Source: Verrucomicrobiales bacterium | Lineage (GTDB): Bacteria; Verrucomicrobiota; Verrucomicrobiia; Verrucomicrobiales; DEV007 | Direction: 5' to 3' | DNA length: 32,396 nt | NCBI GenBank assembly: GCA_020852405.1 | Contig: JADZAX010000548.1 | Coordinates: forward strand, 1-32,396 | Part shown: positions 9,602 through 18,540 of the stretch, in pieces | Layout: the number at the start of each line of letters is the position of its first letter | Position numbering within the stretch: position 1 is the first letter of the stretch | Translations under genes and position numbers: made by a program | Notes under the pieces: model-generated | Databases searched by the model: none | Told to the model about the DNA's origin: nothing | The model's input: the letters and a program-made list of their open reading frames with translations, nothing else

Positions 9602-9606
9602 AACTG

Positions 9607-10500
9607 ATGGAACTCCGCACCCTCCGTTATTTCCAAGCCGTCGCCGAGGAGCTCAGTTTCTCCCGGGCCGCCGAGCGGCTGCACATTGCCCAGCCTGCTT
9701 TGAGCCGCGCCGTGCGGGATCTTGAGGAGGAGCTGGGAACCCCATTACTGGCGCGCAACAAGCACAAAGTCCGGGTCACCCCCGCAGGCGCCGTTTTGCT
9801 CCGTGAAACCGGAGTGCTGCTAGGACTGGCGGAAGAAGCAGCCCGCAAGGTGCAGCGGACCGCACTCGGTCAGGAAGGAGAGCTGCGGCTCGGCTACATC
9901 GGACCGCCGACTCGCGATTTCCTCGCCGGAGTGTTGCGGGAATTTCGCATTCGGTATCCACGGGTCACGGTGATTCTGGAGGAGCGGACTCCGGAGCGAG
10001 TCTGGGAAATGGTCTTGAAAGGCCGGCTCGATCTGGGGCTGACCCGTCCTGTGACCGCTGGCGAACGCCTTGGCTTGGAAACCTTGCTGTTGCGTGAGGA
10101 ACCGCTCTGCGCAGTGCTGCCTTCCGGGCATCCGCTAGCCAAAGTGGAGTCATTGGAGTGGAGTTCCTTGCGGGGACAACCTCTCATCGTATTGGCCCGT
10201 CGGGAGGGGGTGGGCCTACATGACCGTGTCCTTCTCGGCTGCCAGCGTGCGGGATTTCCCCCCACTCTCGCTCACACGCCGAGCATCGTGGGCACGGTGC
10301 TGACCTATGTGGAGTCCGGCGCCGGGATCGGAGTGGTGCCGGAAAGTGTTGCCACGCTGGCGGGGGCGGACACGATGGTTTTCAAACCCCTTCATCCGGT
10401 CGAGCTGGTTTCCCTGGTCCTGGTCTGGAACCGGGAACATGAGAATCCCGTCGTGGAGGCTTTCTGCGCGCTGGTCCGGGAATTGATGGCGACCGGTTGA
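9607..10500 (+). CDS. LysR family transcriptional regulator
   Basis: MELRTLRYFQAVAEELSFSRAAERLHIAQPALSRAVRDLEEELGTPLL: canonical LysR HTH; start at 9607 preferred over 9562. Confidence 0.93.
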   Translation: MELRTLRYFQAVAEELSFSRAAERLHIAQPALSRAVRDLEEELGTPLLARNKHKVRVTPAGAVLLRETGVLLGLAEEAARKVQRTALGQEGELRLGYIGPPTRDFLAGVLREFRIRYPRVTVILEERTPERVWEMVLKGRLDLGLTRPVTAGERLGLETLLLREEPLCAVLPSGHPLAKVESLEWSSLRGQPLIVLARREGVGLHDRVLLGCQRAGFPPTLAHTPSIVGTVLTYVESGAGIGVVPESVATLAGADTMVFKPLHPVELVSLVLVWNREHENPVVEAFCALVRELMATG

Positions 10501-10528
10501 TTGGTTTCGGGAATTCAGCTTCCGTTTT

Positions 10529-12424
10529 TCACAGCTCCAGCTGGATTCCCAGTTCGATGACTCTCCGGGAGGGCAGCTCGAAATAGCCGGTCGCCGGGCG
10601 GGCCAGCCGGGATAGGAACACGAAAAGTTTCTTCCGCCAGGTGGCCATGTTGCCGTCGCCGTCGGTCAGCAGCAACTCCCGACTCTGGTAGAAGCTGATC
10701 GCTCCCGGCTTCACCACTTTCTGATCGGCAAGGGCCTGCAATAGGTCCGGATTCACATCAGGAGTCTCCGCGAAGCCGTAATGCAGCACCACCCGGTAGA
10801 AGGACTCGTAAATTTCCTCGGCTTCGATGCGGTTCTCAGGCTCCACGAAAGGAATGTCCTCGAAGCGCACCGTCAGCAGCACCACGGTCTTGTGGAGAGC
10901 CTTGTTGTGTTTCAAGTGATGCAGCAGCACCAGTGGGAGGCCGTCCGGCGTGGAGGAGAGGAAAACCCCGGTACCCGGAACGCGGGGAATGCGCTCGGAC
11001 CGCAGATCGTCCACCAGATGCTCCACCGGGAGCGACGCGCGTTTGACCGCTTTCCAAAGGATGGCCCGCCCGTCAACCCAGGTCTTCATCATCACCACGA
11101 TGACCGTGGCAATGGCGAGCGGGATCCAGGCGCCATCAAGAATTTTGACCATGCTGCCGCCGACGAAACCCAATTCGAGGGTCAGGAAAATGAGCACCGG
11201 AAAAAGTGCCTTCCAGAGCGGCCACTGCCAGATGAACCGAGCCACCGCAAAAAACAACAGGCTCGTCAGGGTCATGTCGAGGGACACGGAAAGTCCATAG
11301 GCCGAGGCCAGATTGCTCGAGTTCTTGAATTGAAAAACGAGAAACAGGCAGGCCACCATGAGCACGAAATTGATTTGCGGCAGGTAGATCTGACCCCGGA
11401 CTTCAGGGGAGGTGTGGATCACTTTGAGGCGGGGGAGAAAGCCGAGCTGGACTGCCTGCTGGGTCAGGGAAAACACCCCGGTCAACATGGCCTGGCTGGC
11501 AATGATCGTCGCCAACGTCGCCAGCATGATGAGAGGTACCAGAAGCGGCTCCGGCACGAGATGGAAAAACGGGTCCGAGGCCGCCGAGGGATCCCGCAGG
11601 ACCAGCGCGGTCTGGCCGAGGTAGTTGATGACGAGGGAAGGGTAAACGAGGGAAAACCAGGAGCGGCTGAGGGGTTGGCGGCCGAAATGGCCGATGTCCG
11701 CATAAAGGGCCTCGCACCCGGTCACCGCCAACAGGACCGTGCCCATGATGACCAGACCGCGGATGCCGTGGGCCATGAGATAGCCGATACCCCAGTGCGG
11801 GGAGAGGGCGGAGAGAACCTCCGGTGCCTGCACGATCTGACGGATACCGAGCACCGTGAGACTGCCAAACCAGAGCAGCATCACGGGGCCGAAGGCGACC
11901 CCGATCTTGGCGGTGCCAAAACGTTGCACCATGAACAGCAGAGTCAGAATGGTCGCGGCGATGGGGACCACCCAATGCTCCAGATCGGGATTGAGTTGTT
12001 CCAGACCTTCGACGGCCGATAGCACCGAAATCGCCGGGGTGATGATCCCATCCCCATAAAGCAGCGAGGCACCGAACATGCAGACCAGAGTCGCTATCGC
12101 GAGACGGCGCGGAGTCATCATGTCTTTGTGCCCCCGGATCAGGGCGAAAAGCGCGAACACCCCGCCCTCTCCTTTGTTGGTGGCCCGGGTTACCAGCATG
12201 AGGTATTTCACCGACACCATCAGAGTCAGCGACCAGAACATGAGAGACACCGGCCCGAACAAGGCCAGCTTGGTCAGACTGCCGGTAGTCTCAATGGAGA
12301 TCGCGAGGCATTCCCGCAGGGCATAAAGTGGGCTGGTGCCGATATCCCCGTAAACCACCCCGAGTGCCAGCAAGGCCAATGCCCACCGGCTGCCGTGTTG
12401 TTCGTGCGACGAAGGAGTGGACAT
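10529..12424 (-). CDS. kup: Kup-family potassium uptake transporter
   Basis: MSTPSSHEQHGSRWALALLALGVVYGDIGTSPLYALRECL...NKGEGGVFALFALI...; start chosen at 12424 by similarity to Kup N-termini. Confidence 0.93.
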   Translation of the reverse strand: MSTPSSHEQHGSRWALALLALGVVYGDIGTSPLYALRECLAISIETTGSLTKLALFGPVSLMFWSLTLMVSVKYLMLVTRATNKGEGGVFALFALIRGHKDMMTPRRLAIATLVCMFGASLLYGDGIITPAISVLSAVEGLEQLNPDLEHWVVPIAATILTLLFMVQRFGTAKIGVAFGPVMLLWFGSLTVLGIRQIVQAPEVLSALSPHWGIGYLMAHGIRGLVIMGTVLLAVTGCEALYADIGHFGRQPLSRSWFSLVYPSLVINYLGQTALVLRDPSAASDPFFHLVPEPLLVPLIMLATLATIIASQAMLTGVFSLTQQAVQLGFLPRLKVIHTSPEVRGQIYLPQINFVLMVACLFLVFQFKNSSNLASAYGLSVSLDMTLTSLLFFAVARFIWQWPLWKALFPVLIFLTLELGFVGGSMVKILDGAWIPLAIATVIVVMMKTWVDGRAILWKAVKRASLPVEHLVDDLRSERIPRVPGTGVFLSSTPDGLPLVLLHHLKHNKALHKTVVLLTVRFEDIPFVEPENRIEAEEIYESFYRVVLHYGFAETPDVNPDLLQALADQKVVKPGAISFYQSRELLLTDGDGNMATWRKKLFVFLSRLARPATGYFELPSRRVIELGIQLEL

Positions 12425-12691
12425 GGAAAAGCCCGGCACCCGCCGGACGGAAGAACCGCAAAGAGTGACATCTGTAAGCGGAAGCCGACCTCCCCGCAAT
12501 GATTTTCCTGACCCTGTCCCGGAGGATCGTCTGCCAAGACATTTTTGACCTGACGGCCAGCGCTTCCTCTGCCGGCCGTCCAGCTTTCGGTGGGGGTATT
12601 TCATACTGTCATGTCCAGCCTGGCCCGGATCCCTGGGATGCCAAAAGAGCCGTTTGGCAATCCGGCCGCTTTGCGCTACTTTCCCCGCCCC

Positions 12692-13984
12692 ATGCTCGAC
12701 ATCCGCCTCCTCCGCGATAACCCCGACGACGTCAAAACCCGCCTCCGCCACCGGGGAGGGGACAGCTGGACCCTGGTCGATCCGGTGCTTGAGTGCGACG
12801 AACAGAGGCGCTCCGGTGAGACGGATCGCCAGCGCCTCCAGGGGGAGCGGAACCGCCTTTCCAAAGACATTGGGGGACTTCGTTCCCGGGGCGAGGATTC
12901 TTCAGCCCTTGAAACGGAAGTCCGTGGCATCGGCGACCGGATCAAGGAGATCGGAGAGCAGGCGGACGCCGCCGACATTCGCCAGCGGGACCTGCTGATG
13001 CGGATTCCCAATCTGCCCCATGAAGGCTGCCCGGTCGGCGCGGATGAGACCGCAAATCCCGTGGTCCGGGTGTGGGGTGAAAAACCCGTCTTTGACGGAT
13101 TCGCTCCCCAAGATCATGTCGCACTGGGGCAGTCCCTCAAGCTATTCGACTTCGAGGCCGGTGTGCGCATCAGTGCGAGCGGTTTCCTTGTTTTCACCGG
13201 AGCTGGTGCCCGGCTGCAACGGGCGCTGATCCAGTTCTTGCTGGATCTCCACACCACCCGCCACGGCTACCGTGAGGTCTACACGCCATTCATCGTGAAC
13301 CGTGACTGCATGGAGGGCACCGGCCAGTTGCCGAAGTTCGAAGACGACATGTACGGTCTTGAGGACAATGCCTTTTTCCTCGCGCCCACCGCCGAGGTGC
13401 CGGTGACCAATCTCTATCGCGACGCGCTGCTTGGCCCGGGTGATTTCCCGGTCAAGCTCACTGCCTACACCCCTTGTTTTCGCCGCGAGGCGGGCTCGGC
13501 GGGCCGTGAGAGCCGCGGTATGATCCGGATGCACCAGTTCGACAAGGTGGAGTTGGTCAACATTGTCGCCCCGGAGGATTCGTTTGCCCAGTTGGAGATC
13601 CTCACCGCCGAGGCGGAAACTGTGCTTCAACTACTGGGGTTGCATTACCGGACCATTGAGCTCTGCACCGGCGACATCGGGTTCAGCTCTGCCAAGACCT
13701 ATGACATTGAGGTCTGGGCCCCTGGTCACGGCGGCTATCTGGAAGTGTCGAGCTGCAGTTGCTTCGGCGATTACCAGGCCCGCCGGATGAAACTCCGTTA
13801 TAAGGACGCGGACGGAAAAAATCGCTTCTGCCACACCCTCAACGGATCCGGCACCGCTTTGCCGCGGTTGTATGTCGCCCTGCTGGAGACTTGTCAGCAG
13901 GCCGATGGGAGTATCCGCCTGCCCGAGGTACTACACGATTATCTCAAGGCCAAAGAAATCCTCCCCGACGGAACGCTCCGCTGA
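12692..13984 (+). CDS. serS: seryl-tRNA synthetase
   Basis: MLDIRLLRDNPDDVKTRLRHRGGD... LFDFEAGVRISASGFLVFTGAGARLQRALIQFLLDLH ... class II aaRS motifs (FRREAGSAGRESRGMIRMHQFDKVE). Confidence 0.96.
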   Translation: MLDIRLLRDNPDDVKTRLRHRGGDSWTLVDPVLECDEQRRSGETDRQRLQGERNRLSKDIGGLRSRGEDSSALETEVRGIGDRIKEIGEQADAADIRQRDLLMRIPNLPHEGCPVGADETANPVVRVWGEKPVFDGFAPQDHVALGQSLKLFDFEAGVRISASGFLVFTGAGARLQRALIQFLLDLHTTRHGYREVYTPFIVNRDCMEGTGQLPKFEDDMYGLEDNAFFLAPTAEVPVTNLYRDALLGPGDFPVKLTAYTPCFRREAGSAGRESRGMIRMHQFDKVELVNIVAPEDSFAQLEILTAEAETVLQLLGLHYRTIELCTGDIGFSSAKTYDIEVWAPGHGGYLEVSSCSCFGDYQARRMKLRYKDADGKNRFCHTLNGSGTALPRLYVALLETCQQADGSIRLPEVLHDYLKAKEILPDGTLR

Positions 13985-13990
13985 CGAGGG

Positions 13991-14311
13991 TCACCGCGCC
14001 AATTCCGCCTTCACATAGGCCCGCACCGCCGCTGTTTCCGACGGACTCAGCTTGGCCTCCTCCGCCATATCGGGAAGGATGTGGGCCCACTCTGCTGCGG
14101 AGTAGCGTTTCACCGGTTCCGCAACATGGCAGTCGGCGCACTTGGTGAAATAGAGTTTCCGTCCCAGGATCAGAGGATCTCCCGGGGCCACCGCCCCCGT
14201 CGTGGGGCCTTTTCCAGCCGGAGTCGCGGGCCCGCAAGAAGCCAGGAGAAGGAGGGATGGCAAAAAAAAGAGCGCAATGGATGGACAGACGGCGCGGAAG
14301 TTGCTTTTCAT
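13991..14311 (-). CDS. small c-type cytochrome lipoprotein
   Basis: Start MKSNFRAVCPS at 14311 (alternative 14356); lipobox LLLLASC; heme motif CADCH; downstream Met-containing HILPDMAEEAKLSPSE. Confidence 0.75.
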   Translation of the reverse strand: MKSNFRAVCPSIALFFLPSLLLLASCGPATPAGKGPTTGAVAPGDPLILGRKLYFTKCADCHVAEPVKRYSAAEWAHILPDMAEEAKLSPSETAAVRAYVKAELAR

Positions 14312-14433
14312 GTCTAGTGACACTCCTGGCTTTGGGGTGGTCTTGGTCTGGTTCATGGGAGGGCGGCCGCCCTTTTATGTCCTGACGGTTGCTCCCGTCC
14401 GGACACAGAGGGGCAAGGAAAGGAAACCGGGTC

Positions 14434-15177
14434 TCAGAAATGGAATCCGCCGAGTAGCCGAATCTGGGTGTCGGGTTCGCCGGAGACTTCGGTGGTTTGG
14501 AACAGCCCGGCGGCGGTCACAAAGAACCCGTTTTTCCGCAGAGACAGGTTCGGCCCGAGGTAAAGCACGCCCCGGCCATCGCTCCATTCCGCTAGTTCGA
14601 TCTCATGGAGGCCTTCGAATCCAATCAGGAAGGAAGGGTTGATCTGGTAGCTGACACCAAAAGTGTTCTCGATCACGCCGACCTGTTCCTCATAATCCGC
14701 CCCTTCCCATTCCGCTTCGAGGATCGCGTTGTAGCCGATGACCACGCGTCCCAGGCGTTTCTCGAGGAGCAGCTTGCCTTCGAGGGCAAACTTTTCCGGC
14801 CCGATCAGGACCTCCCCGTAAAGAGCGGAACCGATGAACGATTCTCCGGGATGGGTCAGGTTGTAGATCACATCGAAACCGGCGGTGCGCCATTCGGTTT
14901 CCGAGGAACCGTCGTCATACTTGGTGATCCGCCAGTCGGACAGATAGGCGCCGACCTGGAGTTTGTCGGTGATGCCGTATTCCAGTTCGTGGCGGAATTC
15001 GAAGCGGTTCTTGGTGTCATAGTCCTTGAACGTGAACCACTGCTCATACTCCAATTCCCCGGCCGAAAGGGTGGTCGAGTCGTAGGTATAGGCAAAGCGG
15101 CGTTCCCCGGCTCCGGCGGGAAGCAGGCCCAGCACCAGGGTGCCAAGCAAGGTGGCTCCAAAAAGAGTGTGTTTCAT
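14434..15177 (-). CDS. outer-membrane beta-barrel-like protein
   Basis: Signal peptide MKHTLFGATLLGTLVLGLLPAGAG, alternating amphipathic strands, C-terminal aromatic residue (LLGGFHF). Confidence 0.65.
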   Translation of the reverse strand: MKHTLFGATLLGTLVLGLLPAGAGERRFAYTYDSTTLSAGELEYEQWFTFKDYDTKNRFEFRHELEYGITDKLQVGAYLSDWRITKYDDGSSETEWRTAGFDVIYNLTHPGESFIGSALYGEVLIGPEKFALEGKLLLEKRLGRVVIGYNAILEAEWEGADYEEQVGVIENTFGVSYQINPSFLIGFEGLHEIELAEWSDGRGVLYLGPNLSLRKNGFFVTAAGLFQTTEVSGEPDTQIRLLGGFHF

Positions 15178-15192
15178 GATGGGTGTATTTAG

Positions 15193-15213
15193 TATTGAGA
15201 CGCAGTATCAATA
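15193..15213 (-). promoter_or_regulatory. candidate Fur-type operator upstream of the outer-membrane protein
   Basis: TATTGAGAC-GCA-GTATCAATA (8/9 bp inverted repeat), 16 bp from the start codon. Confidence 0.4.
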
Positions 15214-15363
15214 GCAGATGTGCAAAACGCTGCAAGTTTTTTTTCGCCGCAACTGCGTCCTGCGGGGTTCGGGAGGCCGATCCTTATCTTGTCCGGGTTT
15301 CTGAAGGGTCCATTCCGGCGTGGCGCGGAGCCCGGGAATGGGCTACAGCATGCGGACCGACCG

Positions 15364-16425
15364 ATGCTCACTTCTCTGCGCCTGAGCCATTTCCGCTGTT
15401 TCGAGAGCCTGCGTCTTCCCTTGGAGCCGGGGATGACGCTCTTTTTTGGGGACAATGCCCAGGGCAAAACCTCCATCCTGGAGGCGGCCTGTGTATTGCT
15501 GCGGCTTCAATCGCCCCGTACCTCCAGCCTCTCGGAGCTTGTGCATTTCGGCGCTCCCGGCTTCGCCGTTGCCGGCGATCTTGGCGACACCGAGTTGCGT
15601 CATCACTACGGCCCGCGGATCCGCAAGCTGCTCGTCGACGGCGAAGCCCAGGCTTCTTCCGGACCCTACCTGCGGCAAAGCGGTCTCGTGGTCTGGATGG
15701 CGAGCGATGACCTTGCCTTGGTTCGCAGCAGTGCCGAGGGGCGCCGGCGTTATCTTGATTTCATGGCCGCCCAGTTGCACCCCGGCTACGGGACGGCCCT
15801 CCGGGCCTATGACCGCGCCCTGCGCTCGCGCAATGTCCTGCTGAAGCGCGATGCGGTGCCCCGCTGGAATGAGATCGATGCCTACACCCGCCTCCTGGCG
15901 GAGCACGGCAAAATGCTGACGACCCTGCGCCGGTCCCTTGTGGAACGACTCCGGCCCCATACCGCCGAGGCCCAGCGCCACATTTCCGGGCGCGAGGATG
16001 AAGGCCTCGACCTGGCTTACGAAGCCGCCTCCGGTCCCGGAGACGATCTCGCCGCCACCCTGCTGGCGCGTCGCGAGGAGGAGGTCCGGCGGCGCCAGAC
16101 CGTGGCCGGTCCGCATCGTGACGACCTCATTCTCATGGTGCAGGAGCGTCCCGCCGCAAAGTTCGCCAGCGAAGGGCAGCAGCGCACCGTGGCATTGGCC
16201 CTGAAGCTCGCCCAGAGCCGACTCTTTCTGACCGAGAAAGAACGGGCCCCGGTGCTGCTGATTGATGACGTCTTCGGTGAGCTCGATCCGGGTCGGCGCA
16301 ACGCCCTCATGGCCGCCTGGCCGGAGGAGTCGCAGAAACTCATCACCACGACCCATCTCGGCTGGCTCGATGCCGCCTGCGGCAGCCCCCGGCGTCTCGT
16401 TGTTTCAGGTGGGCGAGTGGATTAG
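15364..16425 (+). CDS. recF: DNA replication/repair protein RecF
   Basis: MLTSLRLSHFRCFESLRLPLEPGMTLFFGDNAQGKTSILEAACVLL...; Walker A GDNAQGKTS, VAGPHRDDL, SEGQQRTVALALKLAQ, LLIDDVFGELD. Confidence 0.95.
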   Translation: MLTSLRLSHFRCFESLRLPLEPGMTLFFGDNAQGKTSILEAACVLLRLQSPRTSSLSELVHFGAPGFAVAGDLGDTELRHHYGPRIRKLLVDGEAQASSGPYLRQSGLVVWMASDDLALVRSSAEGRRRYLDFMAAQLHPGYGTALRAYDRALRSRNVLLKRDAVPRWNEIDAYTRLLAEHGKMLTTLRRSLVERLRPHTAEAQRHISGREDEGLDLAYEAASGPGDDLAATLLARREEEVRRRQTVAGPHRDDLILMVQERPAAKFASEGQQRTVALALKLAQSRLFLTEKERAPVLLIDDVFGELDPGRRNALMAAWPEESQKLITTTHLGWLDAACGSPRRLVVSGGRVD

Positions 16426-16662
16426 AAGGGCGGGGGTGCCTTTGCTGGAGGGGCCACCAATGGATGGGTTGTCCGCTCATTGCGTTTTGCGTGAACTACA
16501 ACGGGCGGGTCTAATCAGTATTGGAACTCCGGTTCAATAGAGAAAGCAAATTGGGAGGTTTGTCCGAAGGGTTAGGATCCTCAACTGGCCGGCCCGGTTT
16601 AGGTCCACAGCTGAGTAGGCGCAACCTCGCCATGACTTTCATTGGCGCCGGGGTCGCGGCGA

Positions 16663-16691
16663 TTGACTTTGCAGGGGGCGGCTTTTACACT
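16663..16691 (+). promoter_or_regulatory. candidate sigma70-type promoter for the protease pair
   Basis: TTGACT-N17-TACACT, about 78 bp upstream of ATG 16770. Confidence 0.5.
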
Positions 16692-16769
16692 GTGCCTTTT
16701 CCGTTCCCGGCCTTGGCCGGGGCGGAACCACCCACCCTGCCCCCGAAACTGATCCGACTGCGTCCTGCC

Positions 16770-18488
16770 ATGATGAAGTGCCCTTCCCGTGCCTTGATGA
16801 CGGCTTTCCTGGTCCCCGCCCTGATGTGGGCTGCCGACAGCCGCGCCCAAAATGCCGCGCCCGCCCCCGCGGCGGTGCCCGCTACCGCTCTTCCGGCCGG
16901 AGTGGCCGATGTCCCCAGCGCGGCTGAACAGGCGGACGTCTCGCAAATCGAATTCGGCGCGGTTGTCCGGGTCGAGGTGGACATGCTCGGGGCCAACTAC
17001 CGCGTGCCGTGGAACATCGGCGGAACCGGCTCCGGCGTCGGCACGGGCTTTCTTGTTGGGAAAAACCAGTTCCTCACCAATGCTCACGTCATCAGCAATG
17101 CCCGGCTCATCTACATCCGCAAGGTGGACCAGCCGGAGCCTTTCCCCGCAAAGGTGCTCCACGTCGCCCACGATTGTGACCTCGCTCTGCTTGAATTGAT
17201 CGAGCCAGGTGACTTCAAGAACTTTGAAAAAGTGACCCCGCTGGAGATCGGCGGCATCCCCAAGCTCAACACCACGGTGACGGCGGTCGGTTATCCGATC
17301 GGTGGGGACCGGATCTCGGTGACTCGCGGGGTGGTCTCGCGGATCGATTTCCGTCCCTACTCGCACTCGGCGGTGGACAACCACCTGACCATCCAGGTGG
17401 ACGCGGCGATCAATCCCGGGAACAGCGGTGGCCCGGTCCTCCAGGACAACAAGGTGGTCGGGGTGGCATTTCAGGGGTTCTCCGGGGCCGTGGCCCAGAA
17501 CACGGCCTACATGATCCCGGTGCCGGTGGTGAACCGCTTCCTCAAAGACATCCAGGACGGGCACTACGACAACTATGTGGATCTCGCGACCTCGACGATC
17601 GATCTGCTCAACCCCGCGCAACGGCTGGCCCTGGGCCTGCCGAATGATGGCACCGGGGTCATGGTGGTGAATGCGGACGCTTCCAGCTCGGCGGCGAAAC
17701 TGCTCCTTACGGGTGACGTGCTCCTCGCGATCGACGGCCACGCTATCGCCAGCGACGGCTTTGTTGAGATCGAGGGCGAGCGCATCAACCTGAATGAAAT
17801 CGTGGAGCGCAAGTTCGCGGGCGACAAGGTGAAGATCGACATCCAGCGGGAGGGGACCAAAAAGTCGATCGAGGTCGAGCTGCGCCGTTTCCTGCCCTAT
17901 CTGATCCAGGCAAACCTCTATGAGCAGAAACCTCAGTTTGTGTTGTTCGCGGGTCTGCAGTTCCAACCGCTCGACCGCAATATGATGGAGGTCTTCAACA
18001 TCGCTTCGATGGATGTGCGCTACTTCTTTGCCAACTACGGCGACCACGAACTCTACCGGGAGCGGCCCCAGGTCGTGGTGCTGACGGCGGTGCTGCCTGA
18101 CGAGATCAACACCTATCTCGAAGGCTATGTCAGCCATGTCGTGGACTCGGTGAACGGCCAAAAGATCCAGCGACTCCAGGACATCTACGATGCGCTGAAG
18201 GACGGTGTCGCCGAAAAAGGGCACGAAAATTTCCACGTCATCCGGCTGCTCAATGAAGGCCGACCTCTCGTTCTCGAGCGGAACAAAGCGGCGGAGGCCC
18301 ACGCGCGGATTCTCCGGAAGTACAATGTGAGCTTTGATCACTACATCGAAGTGCCCTTGATCGAGCAGGTCATGGGCAAAATGCCACCGATCAAGGAAGA
18401 ATCCCCGGAGGCCGGGAAGGAAGCGAAGCCCGATGACAAGGCCGACGCCCCCAACGGGAAACCTCCCGGTGCCGCCAAGCCGGAATAA
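16770..18488 (+). CDS. HtrA/Deg-like trypsin-fold serine protease with PDZ domains
   Basis: Signal peptide after MMKCPSRALMTAFLVPALMWAADSRAQ; His in FLTNAHVIS, Asp in HDCDLALLE, Ser in NPGNSGGPVL; PDZ-like C-terminal regions. Confidence 0.9.
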   Translation: MMKCPSRALMTAFLVPALMWAADSRAQNAAPAPAAVPATALPAGVADVPSAAEQADVSQIEFGAVVRVEVDMLGANYRVPWNIGGTGSGVGTGFLVGKNQFLTNAHVISNARLIYIRKVDQPEPFPAKVLHVAHDCDLALLELIEPGDFKNFEKVTPLEIGGIPKLNTTVTAVGYPIGGDRISVTRGVVSRIDFRPYSHSAVDNHLTIQVDAAINPGNSGGPVLQDNKVVGVAFQGFSGAVAQNTAYMIPVPVVNRFLKDIQDGHYDNYVDLATSTIDLLNPAQRLALGLPNDGTGVMVVNADASSSAAKLLLTGDVLLAIDGHAIASDGFVEIEGERINLNEIVERKFAGDKVKIDIQREGTKKSIEVELRRFLPYLIQANLYEQKPQFVLFAGLQFQPLDRNMMEVFNIASMDVRYFFANYGDHELYRERPQVVVLTAVLPDEINTYLEGYVSHVVDSVNGQKIQRLQDIYDALKDGVAEKGHENFHVIRLLNEGRPLVLERNKAAEAHARILRKYNVSFDHYIEVPLIEQVMGKMPPIKEESPEAGKEAKPDDKADAPNGKPPGAAKPE

Positions 18489-18540
18489 CCCCGTGTCCCT
18501 TCCCACCCCGCTGAGCAACCTTCCGTCTCCGATTGTTCCC

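Noticed and set aside
10781-12022. 413-aa plus-strand ORF opposite kup
   Set aside because: Gln/His/Glu/Arg-rich antisense of a membrane transporter; no independent support.
12653-12669. Sigma-54-like element TTGGCAAT-CCGG-CCGCT upstream of serS
   Set aside because: Spacing fits but several mismatches to consensus and an essential housekeeping gene downstream make it likely chance.
12425-12691. c-di-AMP (ydaO) riboswitch upstream of kup
   Set aside because: I could not recognise the conserved ydaO sequence blocks; only simple hairpins are visible.
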